A stretch of 43,284 bases of DNA from Cryomorphaceae bacterium (GTDB lineage Bacteria; Bacteroidota; Bacteroidia; Flavobacteriales; Schleiferiaceae), in the NCBI GenBank assembly GCA_020832345.1, contig JAFIEY010000058.1:1-43284 (forward strand). Reading direction: 5' to 3'. Below are positions 26,280 through 36,445 of the stretch, in pieces. The notes below the pieces were generated by a model, which saw only the letters and a list, made by a program, of their open reading frames with translations, was not told the DNA's origin and searched no databases. A program made the translations under genes and the position numbers. Positions within the stretch are counted from its first letter, which is position 1. Each line of letters opens with the position of its first letter.

Positions 26280-26533
26280 GGTTTTATCGTTTTTAGGTGA
26301 TAAGAATACAACGCCCGATTGCCGTGCTTGTATTTCGAATCCATTGATACTAAATGACACACGGCAATTTAATTGTTGTTTGGGGCGAAGTTACAATTTT
26401 TTTTTAAACGATTTGCGATGACGAAGACAAGGGTAATTCAGGATGGGTTTGGCGTGATGTAGTTGGCTGGAAGAATTTTTAATTTTCAGCCGGTTGATTC
26501 TTTGTTTTCAAAGTAGTGTAAATGGATCTTCTT

Positions 26534-26833
26534 TTACCAGTACGTAAGCTTATACGTTGCGTAAATCAGGGTGAGAGCCCCAATTAGCATAGCCGGCAGG
26601 TGCTTTTTGAACATTGACAATACAATCATTGCCGTCATACTGGCAACAAGCAATAAGCCAAACATCAGATGATAATACAAAACATCTTCATGAATTTTTT
26701 TTGTTATAGGGTTATGTGCAAGGTGTTGATATTGATATATATCTAGGTATATGTTTCCCATTTGAAGCACGGTTAGGACTTGAGTGATTTGACATCCTAT
26801 GCTCTTCCAATTTTTAGGTCGTTTTATGGTCAT
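26534..26833 (-). CDS. small predicted membrane protein
   Basis: 99 residues from the ATG at 26831-26833. Two hydrophobic segments (LMFGLLLVASMTAMIVLSMF and MLIGALTLIYATY) follow a polar first half. No family recognised. 59 bases downstream of the TraR/DksA-type gene, same strand. Confidence 0.5.
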   Translation of the reverse strand: MTIKRPKNWKSIGCQITQVLTVLQMGNIYLDIYQYQHLAHNPITKKIHEDVLYYHLMFGLLLVASMTAMIVLSMFKKHLPAMLIGALTLIYATYKLTYW

Positions 26834-26892
26834 CTTAAAATAACAAAGCAATGTATTTTTTGTCAGGAAAATTTAGTTTGTCAAACAAAACT

Positions 26893-27217
26893 TTATTGGG
26901 CGCAATTTACGCAAAACAGACTTTCAGGTTTAATCAATATTCGTCCTAAAGGTATTTGTGCTTTACACTTCATACAAATCCCAAAATCCTCACTGCCCAC
27001 CTTGGTTAAAATGTACTGTAGCTTTTTAAGTTTATCTTCCGCCCGCCGAAGCGTTGCTTCAATAACGGATTTGTTGTTGATTGGCGTCCATACGTGAAAC
27101 ACGGCCAATAGCAACGTCTGGCGCCACAGGCTTTGTCAATTCCTGGTATTCCGCTATTCGTTTTTCTGTTTGTGCAATTTCGTCAAGGAATTTTTGCTTT
27201 ATTTCCTCTTTGTTCAT
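26893..27217 (-). pseudogene. TraR/DksA-type zinc-finger protein, frameshifted
   Basis: The first part (MNKEEIKQKFLDEIAQTEKR, ELTKPVAPD, IGRVSRMDA) reads in one frame and the second (INNKSVIEATLRRAEDKLKK, then GICMKCKAQIPLGRI, PESLFCVNCAQ) in another. One extra A in GACGCCAATC (plus-strand T at 27081 or 27082) accounts for the shift; removing it gives a normal roughly 107-residue TraR/DksA-family protein with CxxC...CxxC zinc finger and the family motif GRVSRMDAI. Such proteins bind RNA polymerase. It may be a real mutation or a sequencing error. Confidence 0.85.
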
Positions 27218-27317
27218 ACGCGTATTGTATTTGTTTGGTTTCTGTTTTTTAGTGGATATGTGTGCAATGACACCATGAAAAGTCACTATTTAAATCGATG
27301 GACAATATACACCGATT

Positions 27318-27956
27318 TTACGTGCCGGACATTTTCGAGGTTTTTTCAAATACTATAAGTCGCTCTGTTTCAATTATGGTGTTTAAATGATACTTTCGGG
27401 AAATGTAGTCTATGGTTTTTGTTGTGTAAATAAAAATATGTGTAGGGTCGTTGCGGTAATACCAGTTTTGAAATTTCACCGACGGATCATACAGGTGTGT
27501 CATAATGATGAGGCGTCCATTTTCTTTAAGTAAATGGAGTAATTTTTCGATTTCATTTTTTGGGTTATGAAAATGCTCAAATACTTCACAGCTAAAAATG
27601 TAATCGTAGGTATGATCGCGGTAGTTTTCGTTGGGGAAGAAGAACGGATCGAATAATTTTACCTGAAAGTTTTGATCTTTTAGCATTTTTGAAATCACAG
27701 GACCTGTTCCGCAACCGTAATCCAGCCCCAAATGTGTTGCGTTGAAATTTTCCAACACATGATCAGTAATTGGGGCTACAAATCGCTGATAATTGATGTC
27801 ATCTACATCGTTATTGTGTTCACTATACCGATCTTTTTCCTGCTCCTTTGGAATGTAGTGTCCATGGTCTTTTACCAATGCGCCGCAATGTGTGCACTCC
27901 CAAAAATAGTCATCAACTTTCTCCAGTAATTTTGATGTGCAAAGCGTGCAATTCAT
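27318..27956 (-). CDS. class I SAM-dependent methyltransferase with N-terminal zinc ribbon
   Basis: 212 residues from the ATG at 27954-27956 (the frame extends to a TTG at 27968). N-terminal zinc ribbon: CTLC and CTHCG. SAM site LGLDYGCGTGPVISKML, then acidic motif VKLFDPFFFP, and YDYIFSCEVFEHFHNPKNEI (post-II motif typical of these methyltransferases), LKENGRLIIMTHLY. Substrate unknown. Confidence 0.88.
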   Translation of the reverse strand: MNCTLCTSKLLEKVDDYFWECTHCGALVKDHGHYIPKEQEKDRYSEHNNDVDDINYQRFVAPITDHVLENFNATHLGLDYGCGTGPVISKMLKDQNFQVKLFDPFFFPNENYRDHTYDYIFSCEVFEHFHNPKNEIEKLLHLLKENGRLIIMTHLYDPSVKFQNWYYRNDPTHIFIYTTKTIDYISRKYHLNTIIETERLIVFEKTSKMSGT

Positions 27957-28116
27957 GTTTTTGTTCAAATTAACGGAAGATATGCCGGTAACATCGGGGA
28001 AATTTGATTTTTTTCAAAACTTTCCCAAAGACTTGTTTTTCCTGTTTTGTGCGACCTGAATTTGTAAAATTAAATTACTTTCCTCACTTGGGTTATTTGT
28101 GTCATTGGATGTATAG

Positions 28117-28392
<276 letters not shown>

Positions 28393-29117
28393 CTTGATGC
28401 ATCTTGCATTGCCATTGGGGTGGATCTGAATTCATTGCTGTAGACCTGCATAAAACTTCGGTAACTAACCGCAATATCCAATTTGTCAAATTGAATGATA
28501 GCGTACTGGAAACCAATACTAAAACCAATTTGAAATGGTTGGTCTCGCGTATTGTATCTCCATTCACTATTGTTCGTAAGGTTTTGGGCTCCAAATGCGC
28601 GGGAATAAAATGAGCCTAAAGAATATTCAAATCGGTCGTTTTTCCCAAACTGTTTATGCCAAAGTACCGGTATTGTAAAGTGATTATACTTTACTTGATC
28701 ATAGTAATAATACGTTTTTCCATTTTCGAAATCACAACCAATTAAAGTCAGGTAAAATTTATCGTATTGCATACTGTATAACCCGATGCTTACTGACGTT
28801 CGATGTCTGAGCTTTTTGTGGAGCTGCAGGCCGCCGGCAAAGCTGTATTGGCGATCGTTGAAATAGGCGCTTGACGAATATGAATTAAAAGTTGACAAAA
28901 CCCCCGCATTCCCGCGAAGAAAATAGTTCTGCGCTGGTGACTGTATAGAAATAACGATAAAAAGCGGTAATAGCCAGAAGTAAAAACGCTTCATCTCCTT
29001 GTTTTTGTCAAAGTTACAATTAATCATCAACAACTCTAAAGGTTTGATAGTAAGCATCACCAGGGCATTCATCATTGGCATTATGAGCGCATCAATAGCT
29101 TAGGTTGTTGATAAGCG

Positions 29118-31616
29118 CTAATTTTTAATCACTTTGAAAACTGCCTTGTTATCATTCTCGATGATTTCCACAAAGTAAAGACCTGCTGCTTTTCCTTCTA
29201 ATGTCAGGTCAATATGACTTGCGGTTGGGTAGGATTGTCTGAATATTTCCTGACCCAAATAGTTTCTAACAGTCACATTCATATTGGATGTGTAATTATC
29301 TGTTTTGATGTAAAACTGCCCTCCGGTAGGGTTTGGATAAACCGTAAACCGACTTCCAAAACTATTTTCAGTAATACTTAAATTCTCAGTCAGCAATCTT
29401 GCTATTCGGTTTCTATGAATACCGTTGAAGGAGTCGAAATCCCCGCCAACGATTATTTTGCCGTCTGGCTGTTGTGCTATGTCAAATACCGAGTTAGGAA
29501 ACACAAAACCATTGCCCGGGTCAAAGTCTGTGTCCAGGCTACCATCGTTATTTATGATGGCAATGCTGTTCGTTGAAATGCCATTATATGAGGAAAACCT
29601 CCCCCCTGCTAATATTTTACCGTTGCTTTGAAGTTTGGTAAACAAAACTGCACGGTCAAATCCACTGCCGACATTAAAGTCTGTATCAATACCCCCGTTT
29701 GCATGTAATCGGGTAATTCCAACTACAGGCGTTCCATTGAAGTAAGTAAAGTCTCCACCAACAACTATTTTTCCATCGGGTTGAAGGGTGGTAGAGAAGG
29801 TAAACATATTAAAACCTGATCCCGGATCAAATCCGGTATCCAAACTTCCATCTGAATTTAATCGAGCTATCCTGTTTATAGGTATTCCATTAAAGATGGT
29901 AAACGCCCCACATACAAGTATTTTTCCATCAGGTTGCACGGTGGTAGACCAAACAAAATTATTAAACCCGGTTCCGGAGTTAAAGCTCCCATCCAGACTT
30001 CCATCTGCATTAAGCCTAGCAATCAGGTTTCTTGGTGTACCGTCAAAAGAGTTAAACCAGCCACCAACGATAATTTTTCCGTCATTTTGCAAGGTGACAG
30101 ATCGCACCGTATTGTCTAAACCTGCACCAATATTGAAGCTCGAATCCAAGCTGCCATCTGCATGTAAGCGGGCAATGTAGTTGATTGGGGTGCCGTTGTA
30201 TGCCGTAAAATCACCCACTGCAATTATTTTGCCGTCGGGTTGCAGTGCAGTGGAGAGAACATAGCTGTTAAATCCATTGCCCGTGTTAAAAGTCGTGTCA
30301 ATATCACCGTCTTCTGTCAAACGGGCAATCCTATTTCGTGCTGAGCCATTAAAGGAAGTAAAAAATCCTCCCACGACTATTTTTCCGTCGGGTTGGATTG
30401 ATGTGGATCTAACCGTGTTGTTAAAACCGGTGACCGGGGCAAAGTCGGTGTGCAAGCTGCCATCTGCCTTTAAGCGGGCTATGGAATTTCTCGCAGTGCC
30501 ATCAAAAGAGGTGAAATTTCCCCCCACAATTATTTTTCCATCGGGTTGAATTGCGGTGGGTGATACCGTATTGTCAAACCCAGCGCCGGGATTAAAGTCA
30601 GCATCCAGACTGCCGTTTGTGTTTAGGCGGGCAATTCGATTTCTCCCCGTGCTGTTGAAGGAGGTAAACGTTCCCCCAACAATAATTTTTCCGTCGGGTT
30701 GAAGTGTAGTGGAGCTCACCCAGCTGTTGAATCCTGTGCCAGGATTAAACCCAGTATCCAGGCTGCCGTCTGCGTTTATGCGAGCCACTCTGTTTCTGGC
30801 TATTCCGTTAAATGAAGTAAACGTTCCGCCAGCGATTATTTTTCCGTCTGACTGAATTGCAGTGGAGTACACTTCACTGTTAAATCCTGTGCCGGGGTTG
30901 AAGACCGTGTCCAGACTGCCGTTTGTGTTTAAACGGGCAATTCTGTTTCTTGGTGAGCCGTTGAAATCCGAAAAGTCTCCCCCAACAAGTATTTTTCCAT
31001 CCGATTGAAGAGTGATCGACCAAACGATGTCGTTGAATCCGGTGCCTATACTAAAACTATTGTCCAAAATGCCGCTTGCATGTAGTCGGACAATTCGGTT
31101 CACAGCCGATCCATTATACGAGGTGAACCATCCGCCCACGATAATTTTTCCATCCGGTTGAATCGCAATGGAGGTAACTCTATCGTTGAATCCTGTTCCA
31201 TAGCCAAAGTTCATATCCAGACTTCCATCCGGGTTTAATTTGGCAATGCGATTTTTTACATAGATATTGTATAGCGTAAATTGTCCCCCAATGATTATTT
31301 TGCCGTCGGGTTGAATCGCAGTTGCCAATACCCCATTGTTTAATTCCGTTCCTGAGATAAAGGTCGGATCCAGACTGCCATCCTCGTTTAAGCGTGCTAT
31401 ACTATTAATGGCAGTACCGTTAAAGTTTTTAAAATCACCTCCGACAATGATTTTACCATTGCTTAAAATTTCGGTAGAGTACACTCTGTCGTCAAACCCT
31501 GATCCATCACCAAAAGCGCCGTCATCAAAGGTGTTAAATGTGGGGTCATTGCTGCCGAATTGTGCAAATGCAACAATACTTGTGAAGAGAAGTACAACAG
31601 GAAAAAATTTACGCAT
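29118..31616 (-). CDS. delta-60 repeat protein with T9SS type A signal
   Basis: 832 residues. Signal RKFFPVVLLFTSIVAFAQ. Fourteen tandem repeats of about 52 residues with consensus QPDGKIIVGGxFTSFNG xxRNRIARLNADGSLDxxF, which is the delta-60 repeat, probably a many-bladed propeller or solenoid on the cell surface. The last 80 residues (FTVYPNPTGGQFYI ... GLYFVEIIENDNKAVFKVIKN, in parts) are a type A sorting domain, so the protein leaves by the T9SS. DNA repeats of about 156 bases are still similar to one another, so the number is likely to vary among strains. Confidence 0.93.
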   Translation of the reverse strand: MRKFFPVVLLFTSIVAFAQFGSNDPTFNTFDDGAFGDGSGFDDRVYSTEILSNGKIIVGGDFKNFNGTAINSIARLNEDGSLDPTFISGTELNNGVLATAIQPDGKIIIGGQFTLYNIYVKNRIAKLNPDGSLDMNFGYGTGFNDRVTSIAIQPDGKIIVGGWFTSYNGSAVNRIVRLHASGILDNSFSIGTGFNDIVWSITLQSDGKILVGGDFSDFNGSPRNRIARLNTNGSLDTVFNPGTGFNSEVYSTAIQSDGKIIAGGTFTSFNGIARNRVARINADGSLDTGFNPGTGFNSWVSSTTLQPDGKIIVGGTFTSFNSTGRNRIARLNTNGSLDADFNPGAGFDNTVSPTAIQPDGKIIVGGNFTSFDGTARNSIARLKADGSLHTDFAPVTGFNNTVRSTSIQPDGKIVVGGFFTSFNGSARNRIARLTEDGDIDTTFNTGNGFNSYVLSTALQPDGKIIAVGDFTAYNGTPINYIARLHADGSLDSSFNIGAGLDNTVRSVTLQNDGKIIVGGWFNSFDGTPRNLIARLNADGSLDGSFNSGTGFNNFVWSTTVQPDGKILVCGAFTIFNGIPINRIARLNSDGSLDTGFDPGSGFNMFTFSTTLQPDGKIVVGGDFTYFNGTPVVGITRLHANGGIDTDFNVGSGFDRAVLFTKLQSNGKILAGGRFSSYNGISTNSIAIINNDGSLDTDFDPGNGFVFPNSVFDIAQQPDGKIIVGGDFDSFNGIHRNRIARLLTENLSITENSFGSRFTVYPNPTGGQFYIKTDNYTSNMNVTVRNYLGQEIFRQSYPTASHIDLTLEGKAAGLYFVEIIENDNKAVFKVIKN

Positions 31617-31972
31617 GCTATTTTATTTTGAGCACGATTAACAAAAAAACGCACAATTCGTTGTAAATAAAATCAGAGGAATTAAAGCGACAATCAAACT
31701 ATTCTGAAGTATGTCTTATTAATGCTCTGAGCATAATTTACCACATTCTACATCAATACTAAACACGTAAACATTTACGGCATTACCATCGACTTAATGA
31801 ACAACGCAAAATTAGCTGAAATAGTACGATTATGACAGATGAATTCGTAATAGTTCGTGAAAATTGCATCGTAAACTGCGCATTATGTGATAATGAGAAA
31901 ATTAATGACTTCTCTTGTGTCTAAAGGGGTCGTGCGTGCTAAAATTATGGGGCATCAAGAATTGTCTTGATC
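31617..31972. other. intergenic region with two short palindromes
   Basis: 356 bases between two minus-strand genes. It holds ATGCTCTGAGCAT at 31722-31734 (6-base arms) and CGTAAACATTTACG near 31766-31779 (6-base arms), which may be regulator sites for the delta-60 gene downstream. No gene seen. Confidence 0.4.
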
Positions 31973-32881
31973 TTATTTAACCATAGGCATTAATTCGATT
32001 CCAGATACATCTGCATTACCAGCCTTTAAAAATGAATAGGTCAATTGATCCACTTTACAATCGGTGAACTTAATGCGATTCAATTTTCGATTGTTTTTAA
32101 AGAAGGTGTTGATGATGGTTGCATTTCGAAATTCCACCTTCTTAAAAGAACAATTTTCAAACGAGCAGTCCTCGATAGTTCCATCAAAAATGAGGTTGGA
32201 AAGATCAGACTTTTTAAAGGATGTTATTTTCCAATGGGCCAGTTCCATTTTATTGGAATTAAAATCGCATGAAATGATTTCAGCTCCCTCAAAATTCGCT
32301 TGGGAAAAATCACAGTTGAGCACTTCACTTTCGGAAAATACAACATCAATTAAAGAGCTGGCCTCAAAAATATTTCCGACAAGATCTGAGCGGTGAATCT
32401 TACTGTTCCGCCAGTCGGAATTGGTAAAATCACATTTTGCAATGCTGTTCCCTTTGAAAATAAGGTCTGTCAGTTCCGCATTGACAAACGTACAGTTTTT
32501 CAAATTGGAGCCACTGAATTTTTCCTTCAAATTCTTCAATCCTGAGAAGTCAGCATCCACCCAGTCGCCTCTAGACATATCCCAATTCAGATCGGAATTT
32601 TTATTTGGTTTGGTTGGGGAAATGTCATCTTCAAGCGCATCCATGCGTTTAGCAGATTCCGGTTGTGGAGGTTTGTTGTTTTCGGAGAAATGGTTTAGGT
32701 CGAGTCCAAAAATTTCCGTAATCCGGTTTAATGTTATGATGTCGGGCATCGATTCTCCCCGTTCCCATTTGCCCACTGCTTGCGGACTGATGGATACTTT
32801 TTGCGCCAATTCACTTTGTGTAAGATTGGCAGACTTTCTTGCTTCAGCAATCTTTTTGCCGATTGATTTTGAATTCGTCAT
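31973..32881 (-). CDS. XRE-type regulator fused to pentapeptide repeats
   Basis: 302 residues. Residues 7-65 are a helix-turn-helix of the XRE type (IAEARKSANLTQSELAQKVS, SPQAVGKWERGESMPD). From about 105 to 285 are pentapeptide repeats with central Phe or Leu: ADFSGLKNLKEKFSGSNLKN, CDFTNSDWRNS, CDFSQANFEGAEIISCDFNS, CSFENCSFKKVEFRNA. The repeats form a right-handed square helix; in Qnr-type proteins that shape mimics DNA. DNA binder plus repeat domain in one chain is unusual. Isolated on both sides. Confidence 0.85.
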   Translation of the reverse strand: MTNSKSIGKKIAEARKSANLTQSELAQKVSISPQAVGKWERGESMPDIITLNRITEIFGLDLNHFSENNKPPQPESAKRMDALEDDISPTKPNKNSDLNWDMSRGDWVDADFSGLKNLKEKFSGSNLKNCTFVNAELTDLIFKGNSIAKCDFTNSDWRNSKIHRSDLVGNIFEASSLIDVVFSESEVLNCDFSQANFEGAEIISCDFNSNKMELAHWKITSFKKSDLSNLIFDGTIEDCSFENCSFKKVEFRNATIINTFFKNNRKLNRIKFTDCKVDQLTYSFLKAGNADVSGIELMPMVK

Positions 32882-33080
32882 CGTATTTGAGTTTTTAAAT
32901 TTCGATGCCGCAAAATTATCCCGGTCAGTTTCGTTTCGCCAAGAAAAGCCGGCTACTTACCGTTGTATTTGACCTACGATTGGTTGTTTTTCACAACTGT
33001 TGGTTGCGTAAAGAGGGTGGGGTGGTTTTGGTTCGTGTACAAATGGGCTTATGTCGTATTTTGCGCAAATCTTTCGAGCA

Positions 33081-33686
33081 TCATTTTTCACTCAGTTCGT
33101 TTACGACATTGCCATTTTCATCCAAAAACTGAATTTTGGGCGTTCCGTCAGGTTGAACAAAGAGTTTTAATCGATCAGCGCCATTTGCATCCTTTAGTGT
33201 CAGCCCTGCCGTTTTATTTCTGTTTGACAAATCGACCCTGTTTACAGCATCGCCAATTTGCCCTTCCGGATTTGCATCGTTTATGCTAAAACCAGCATCG
33301 ACGTAGCTCCCGTCTGAACTTTCCGTTTTGTACATCGCAATTCCATCCACCGTGGAATAATCCAAGACGAAAGCAATTTTTTCACCTTCTGGCGCATTTA
33401 CAATTCCGAGTCCGCCTACTTCATTTCCTTTGTCGTTGTAGAGAACAAAGCCCGATGGGTTGACGTCTCTTTCGTATTCTTTGCCATTGAGGATCGGGTA
33501 GGGCATTCTTTCCTTATTTGTCAACACCATGATCTTGTTCCCTTCTTCATCTGTGATGTTTAGCTTTTTTACATCGATTTCTTCAAAGCTGTCCTTGAGA
33601 TTTTTAAAGGCCCCAAGACTCAGTACAAGTCCAATGGTCACAATGACCGAATAGATGACGAGAAATGTTTTGCTTGTGTTTTTCAT
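33081..33686 (-). CDS. membrane-anchored protein of unknown function
   Basis: 201 residues from the ATG at 33684-33686. One N-terminal membrane segment (FLVIYSVIVTIGLVLSLGAF), then an outside domain: DVKKLNITDEEGNKIMVLTN, KERMPYPILNGKEY, PSGFVLYNDKGNEVGGLGI, FVLDYSTVDGIAMYKTES, TAGLTLKDANGADRLKLFV. I have seen this kind of sequence (NITDExGxxxMVLxNKxRxPxP, NDxGxExGGL) in other bacteria without a known function. Confidence 0.7.
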   Translation of the reverse strand: MKNTSKTFLVIYSVIVTIGLVLSLGAFKNLKDSFEEIDVKKLNITDEEGNKIMVLTNKERMPYPILNGKEYERDVNPSGFVLYNDKGNEVGGLGIVNAPEGEKIAFVLDYSTVDGIAMYKTESSDGSYVDAGFSINDANPEGQIGDAVNRVDLSNRNKTAGLTLKDANGADRLKLFVQPDGTPKIQFLDENGNVVNELSEK

Positions 33687-33911
33687 TTTGAAACGGGATA
33701 TTTTTTGGAAAGCGTTGCTTGATACTTGTCTTTCAGGCAAAATTATAAATTCTCAACAATTTCATCTCGTTTTCTATTTGAGTAAATTTTTGTTTGTCCG
33801 TTGGAAGAAGCTAAAACACATTATTGACTTTCTGAAATCAAGGGCAGATGGATTAAGTTATCAATTTAGTAGATAGGTTGGGTGATAAATGTTAATAGGT
33901 CTTCGAGCCAA

Positions 33912-34607
33912 CTAATCTTTAATACAGCGAACTGAAAAACCACTTGTCTTATACAAGTGATATGTGATAGCCTCACCATTATCATACCCTAAAACCCGGC
34001 ACCAAGCTAAGATTCCGAAATTTTCTTTTGCCTGCCACCAGTAACCATATTGGCCATTAAAATCGAATGTCGCATTAAAATTACGAGAGCCGCCCGGAAG
34101 TCCGGAAAATCCACTTTCATTGGAAGCGTTTATATTTGGGGTCGCCCAATATTGCGTTCCGGCACTTTTCATTTTACCGCCAGCAATGCTGTCCCCGCCT
34201 AAATAATTTATCAACTTTTCCCATTCTGCATTTGAGGGAACATGCCAGCCGCATGGGCAGATATTTCGCTCGTCATCAACAGCGTACCAGTTGTATAATT
34301 TTCCAAACGAATCTTCGAATATACTGTCATTGTTGTAGTACGCCCATCCACCCATATTTAAAGTACGCCACTCTGAATTGCTTCTTTCGTTGCGTAAATT
34401 GTCACCATTACAATACCTGGTAGTTTTTAAGTTTTCTGCCATCCACTCTTGATCACCAATAACGATTGTGGCATATTCATTTCCATCCACATCCGTCACC
34501 GTACCAGTAGTAATGTTTGGCGAATCAGGCTCACTTGTTTCATCATCTTGTTTACAAGCGGCTAACATTCCAAAAATCAACAATAAGCTAAACGTTATTC
34601 TATTCAT
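33912..34607 (-). CDS. FISUMP-domain lipoprotein
   Basis: 231 residues from the ATG at 34605-34607 (an alternative ATG is at 34625). Signal with lipobox MLAAC. The domain matches the Fibrobacter succinogenes major paralogous domain: VTDVDGNEYATIVIGDQEWM, AENLKTTRYCNGD, LYNWYAVDDERNICPCGWHV, PSNAEWEKLINYLGG, GFSGLPGGSRN and GFSVRCIKD. Found in secreted or surface proteins of Bacteroidota and Fibrobacter; function not settled. Confidence 0.85.
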   Translation of the reverse strand: MNRITFSLLLIFGMLAACKQDDETSEPDSPNITTGTVTDVDGNEYATIVIGDQEWMAENLKTTRYCNGDNLRNERSNSEWRTLNMGGWAYYNNDSIFEDSFGKLYNWYAVDDERNICPCGWHVPSNAEWEKLINYLGGDSIAGGKMKSAGTQYWATPNINASNESGFSGLPGGSRNFNATFDFNGQYGYWWQAKENFGILAWCRVLGYDNGEAITYHLYKTSGFSVRCIKD

Positions 34608-34845
34608 GTGTTCCAAATTTTTCATGTATTAGTTCATTAATTTAATGGAGTTTTCCGCAAAGGTAAGGCATGTTCTGAAGGCGTTAGTGAAGTTGTTGCC
34701 TAGCTTTCCTCGACGCTTTGGTTGAGCTTTATTTTAACCATCCTCCCCCTAAAATGACGGGCCAATTTGAAACGTTGTTTGTCGTGCGAGCTTATTCTCG
34801 TTATCCAAAATGTGTCTTCAGCCAAAGTAACTATTCGACAATGCA

Positions 34846-35961
34846 TTACCCCTCGAGTATTCGGATTAAATCCTCATTCATATAATAAACCTCCACACCA
34901 TCCTTTCGAGGCGTAAGGATGTTATAGTGAACCAGTTCATTCATGTATTTCGTCAATGTTGTCCTTGAGGTTTTCCCTGTAATCGTACCTAAAAGACTTG
35001 GTTTCATGTATGGTTGACTGAATATGGCTTCATTGACTTCCTTACTATACCATTTTATTTTTCCTTTTGCATATTCATGGGTTGATTCCATCTGCGATAA
35101 TATCTCATTAATTCGCGTATTTGTTAGTTTGGACGTTTTTTCCGTTGCTTCTAACATATACTCAATCCAAGGTTTCCAGGCATTTTGCTGCTTTACTGCG
35201 CCTAATTTGAAATAATAATCCTCTTTGTTTAAAACTATAAACTTTGACATATAAAGAACCGGTTGACTCAATAATCCTTTGCTAAACAAATACAAAAGAT
35301 TCAAAATTCGACCTGTTCGACCATTGCCGTCTTGAAATGGATGGATTGCTTCAAACTGATAATGCGCCACACACATTTTTAATATTGGATCCATTGGATA
35401 TTTCTCGTCATCATTTAAAAAATCTACCAAATTGTCCATCAAGGTGTCTATTAGGCCTTCTCCTCTTGGGGGGGTGTAAATAATTTCTCCAGAACGAAAT
35501 TCGCTTTCACCTATTTTTATAACAACTTGAGCTTGTGGAGGTCGATAGCCAGAGGTCGTTTGTTTTATCTGATTAAAGATCCGTTTAATCAAACTCGTTT
35601 TGATAATCTGTTTTTCTTGCAATTCCTTAAAACCAGCCCAAAGTGCCTCTCTGTATCTTAACACTTCCTTTGTCGAAGGGTTGCTATTAGTCTCCTTATG
35701 CGTATCGGATATGGCCTTGTATAATTCGTCTTCAGTCGTAAATATATTTTCAATTTCTGTTGATGTTTTGGCTTCTTGCAATGCCAAAATATTGATGAGC
35801 ATTAATGGATTTGGCAGTCGATTCAGATTCCCATTTACAGTTGCCAAAGCCCTGGTCGCCAACACCAATCGTTTAAGAATAGCCGGATTATTTTCAATAT
35901 CTTCATTTGGGGGCAACAATGGTAAATCATTGTGCGGTATCTGCCTGTCAAATTTTCGCAT
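34846..35961 (-). CDS. Fic-family protein with inhibitory motif and C-terminal winged helix
   Basis: 371 residues. The Fic motif HPFQDGNGRTGR (active His) lies at about residues 216-227, so it should transfer AMP to a target protein. Upstream, TSTEIENI fits the inhibitory helix (S/T)xxxE(G/N), so the enzyme is self-inhibited (class II). The C-terminus (KPSLLGTITGKTSRTTLTKY, MNELVHYNILTPRKDGVEVY) looks like a winged helix, able to bind DNA or mediate contacts. A large dyad of repeated TGTTCA sites begins eight bases upstream of the start codon. Target unknown. Confidence 0.93.
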   Translation of the reverse strand: MRKFDRQIPHNDLPLLPPNEDIENNPAILKRLVLATRALATVNGNLNRLPNPLMLINILALQEAKTSTEIENIFTTEDELYKAISDTHKETNSNPSTKEVLRYREALWAGFKELQEKQIIKTSLIKRIFNQIKQTTSGYRPPQAQVVIKIGESEFRSGEIIYTPPRGEGLIDTLMDNLVDFLNDDEKYPMDPILKMCVAHYQFEAIHPFQDGNGRTGRILNLLYLFSKGLLSQPVLYMSKFIVLNKEDYYFKLGAVKQQNAWKPWIEYMLEATEKTSKLTNTRINEILSQMESTHEYAKGKIKWYSKEVNEAIFSQPYMKPSLLGTITGKTSRTTLTKYMNELVHYNILTPRKDGVEVYYMNEDLIRILEG

Positions 35962-35967
35962 ATTTTA

Positions 35968-36137
35968 AATGTTCAGTTATATTGATTTTTTGGACATACT
36001 GCAAATGTATGTTCAATTTTTGACACAAACGCCATATATGTTCAAATTTTAGCAATAAGTGAACATCACAAACCTCGACTTGCAAAAATGAACACTTACG
36101 CTTATCTGTCCATTTTTTTTTGGGTTTTATGAACATT
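35968..36137. promoter_or_regulatory. eight-half-site dyad upstream of fic
   Basis: TGTTCA at 35970, TGGACA at 35991, TGTTCA at 36010 and 36039; then their inverted partners TGAACA at 36060 and 36089, TGTCCA at 36107 and TGAACA at 36130. All four pairs share one centre at about 36052. The outer pairs also share flanking bases (AAATGTTCA). It is either a multi-site operator, perhaps for the winged helix of the Fic protein itself, or a hairpin element. AT-rich throughout. Confidence 0.6.
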
Positions 36138-36414
36138 TTCGTCGCCTCACTGCCAACTGAACCTTTATTTAATTCTTAAATCCAAAACATTTATAAACTT
36201 GGTCATATTTCTATCCCTTCGCAGTTATTGCGAACAACGAAGCAAGCATGAAGCCCCAACCTTATTATCAATAGCGAGGCACACATGGATAAGGTCCGAT
36301 ATGCCAAAGCATTGAATAAATATAAAAATATGATTCAACTGGTCACCATTGTATTTATTGCCTGAGATGAAGGCAGCCATAAAATAGATGCCCTCTTTTC
36401 AAAACTACGGTCAC

Positions 36415-36422
36415 TATATTTG
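36415..36422 (+). promoter_or_regulatory. -7 box upstream of the first barrel paralogue
   Basis: TATATTTG fits TAnnTTTG exactly. A weak -33 like TTTTC lies at about 36396. A start near 36428 excludes the GTG at 36422 as start codon and supports the ATG at 36446. The rest of 36138-36414 shows no feature I can support. Confidence 0.45.
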
Positions 36423-36445
36423 TGGAAATATTATCAAAATCATGT

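Noticed and set aside
29118-31616. Regular repeats as a possible CRISPR array
   Set aside because: The period is about 156 bases and the repeats encode delta-60 protein units.
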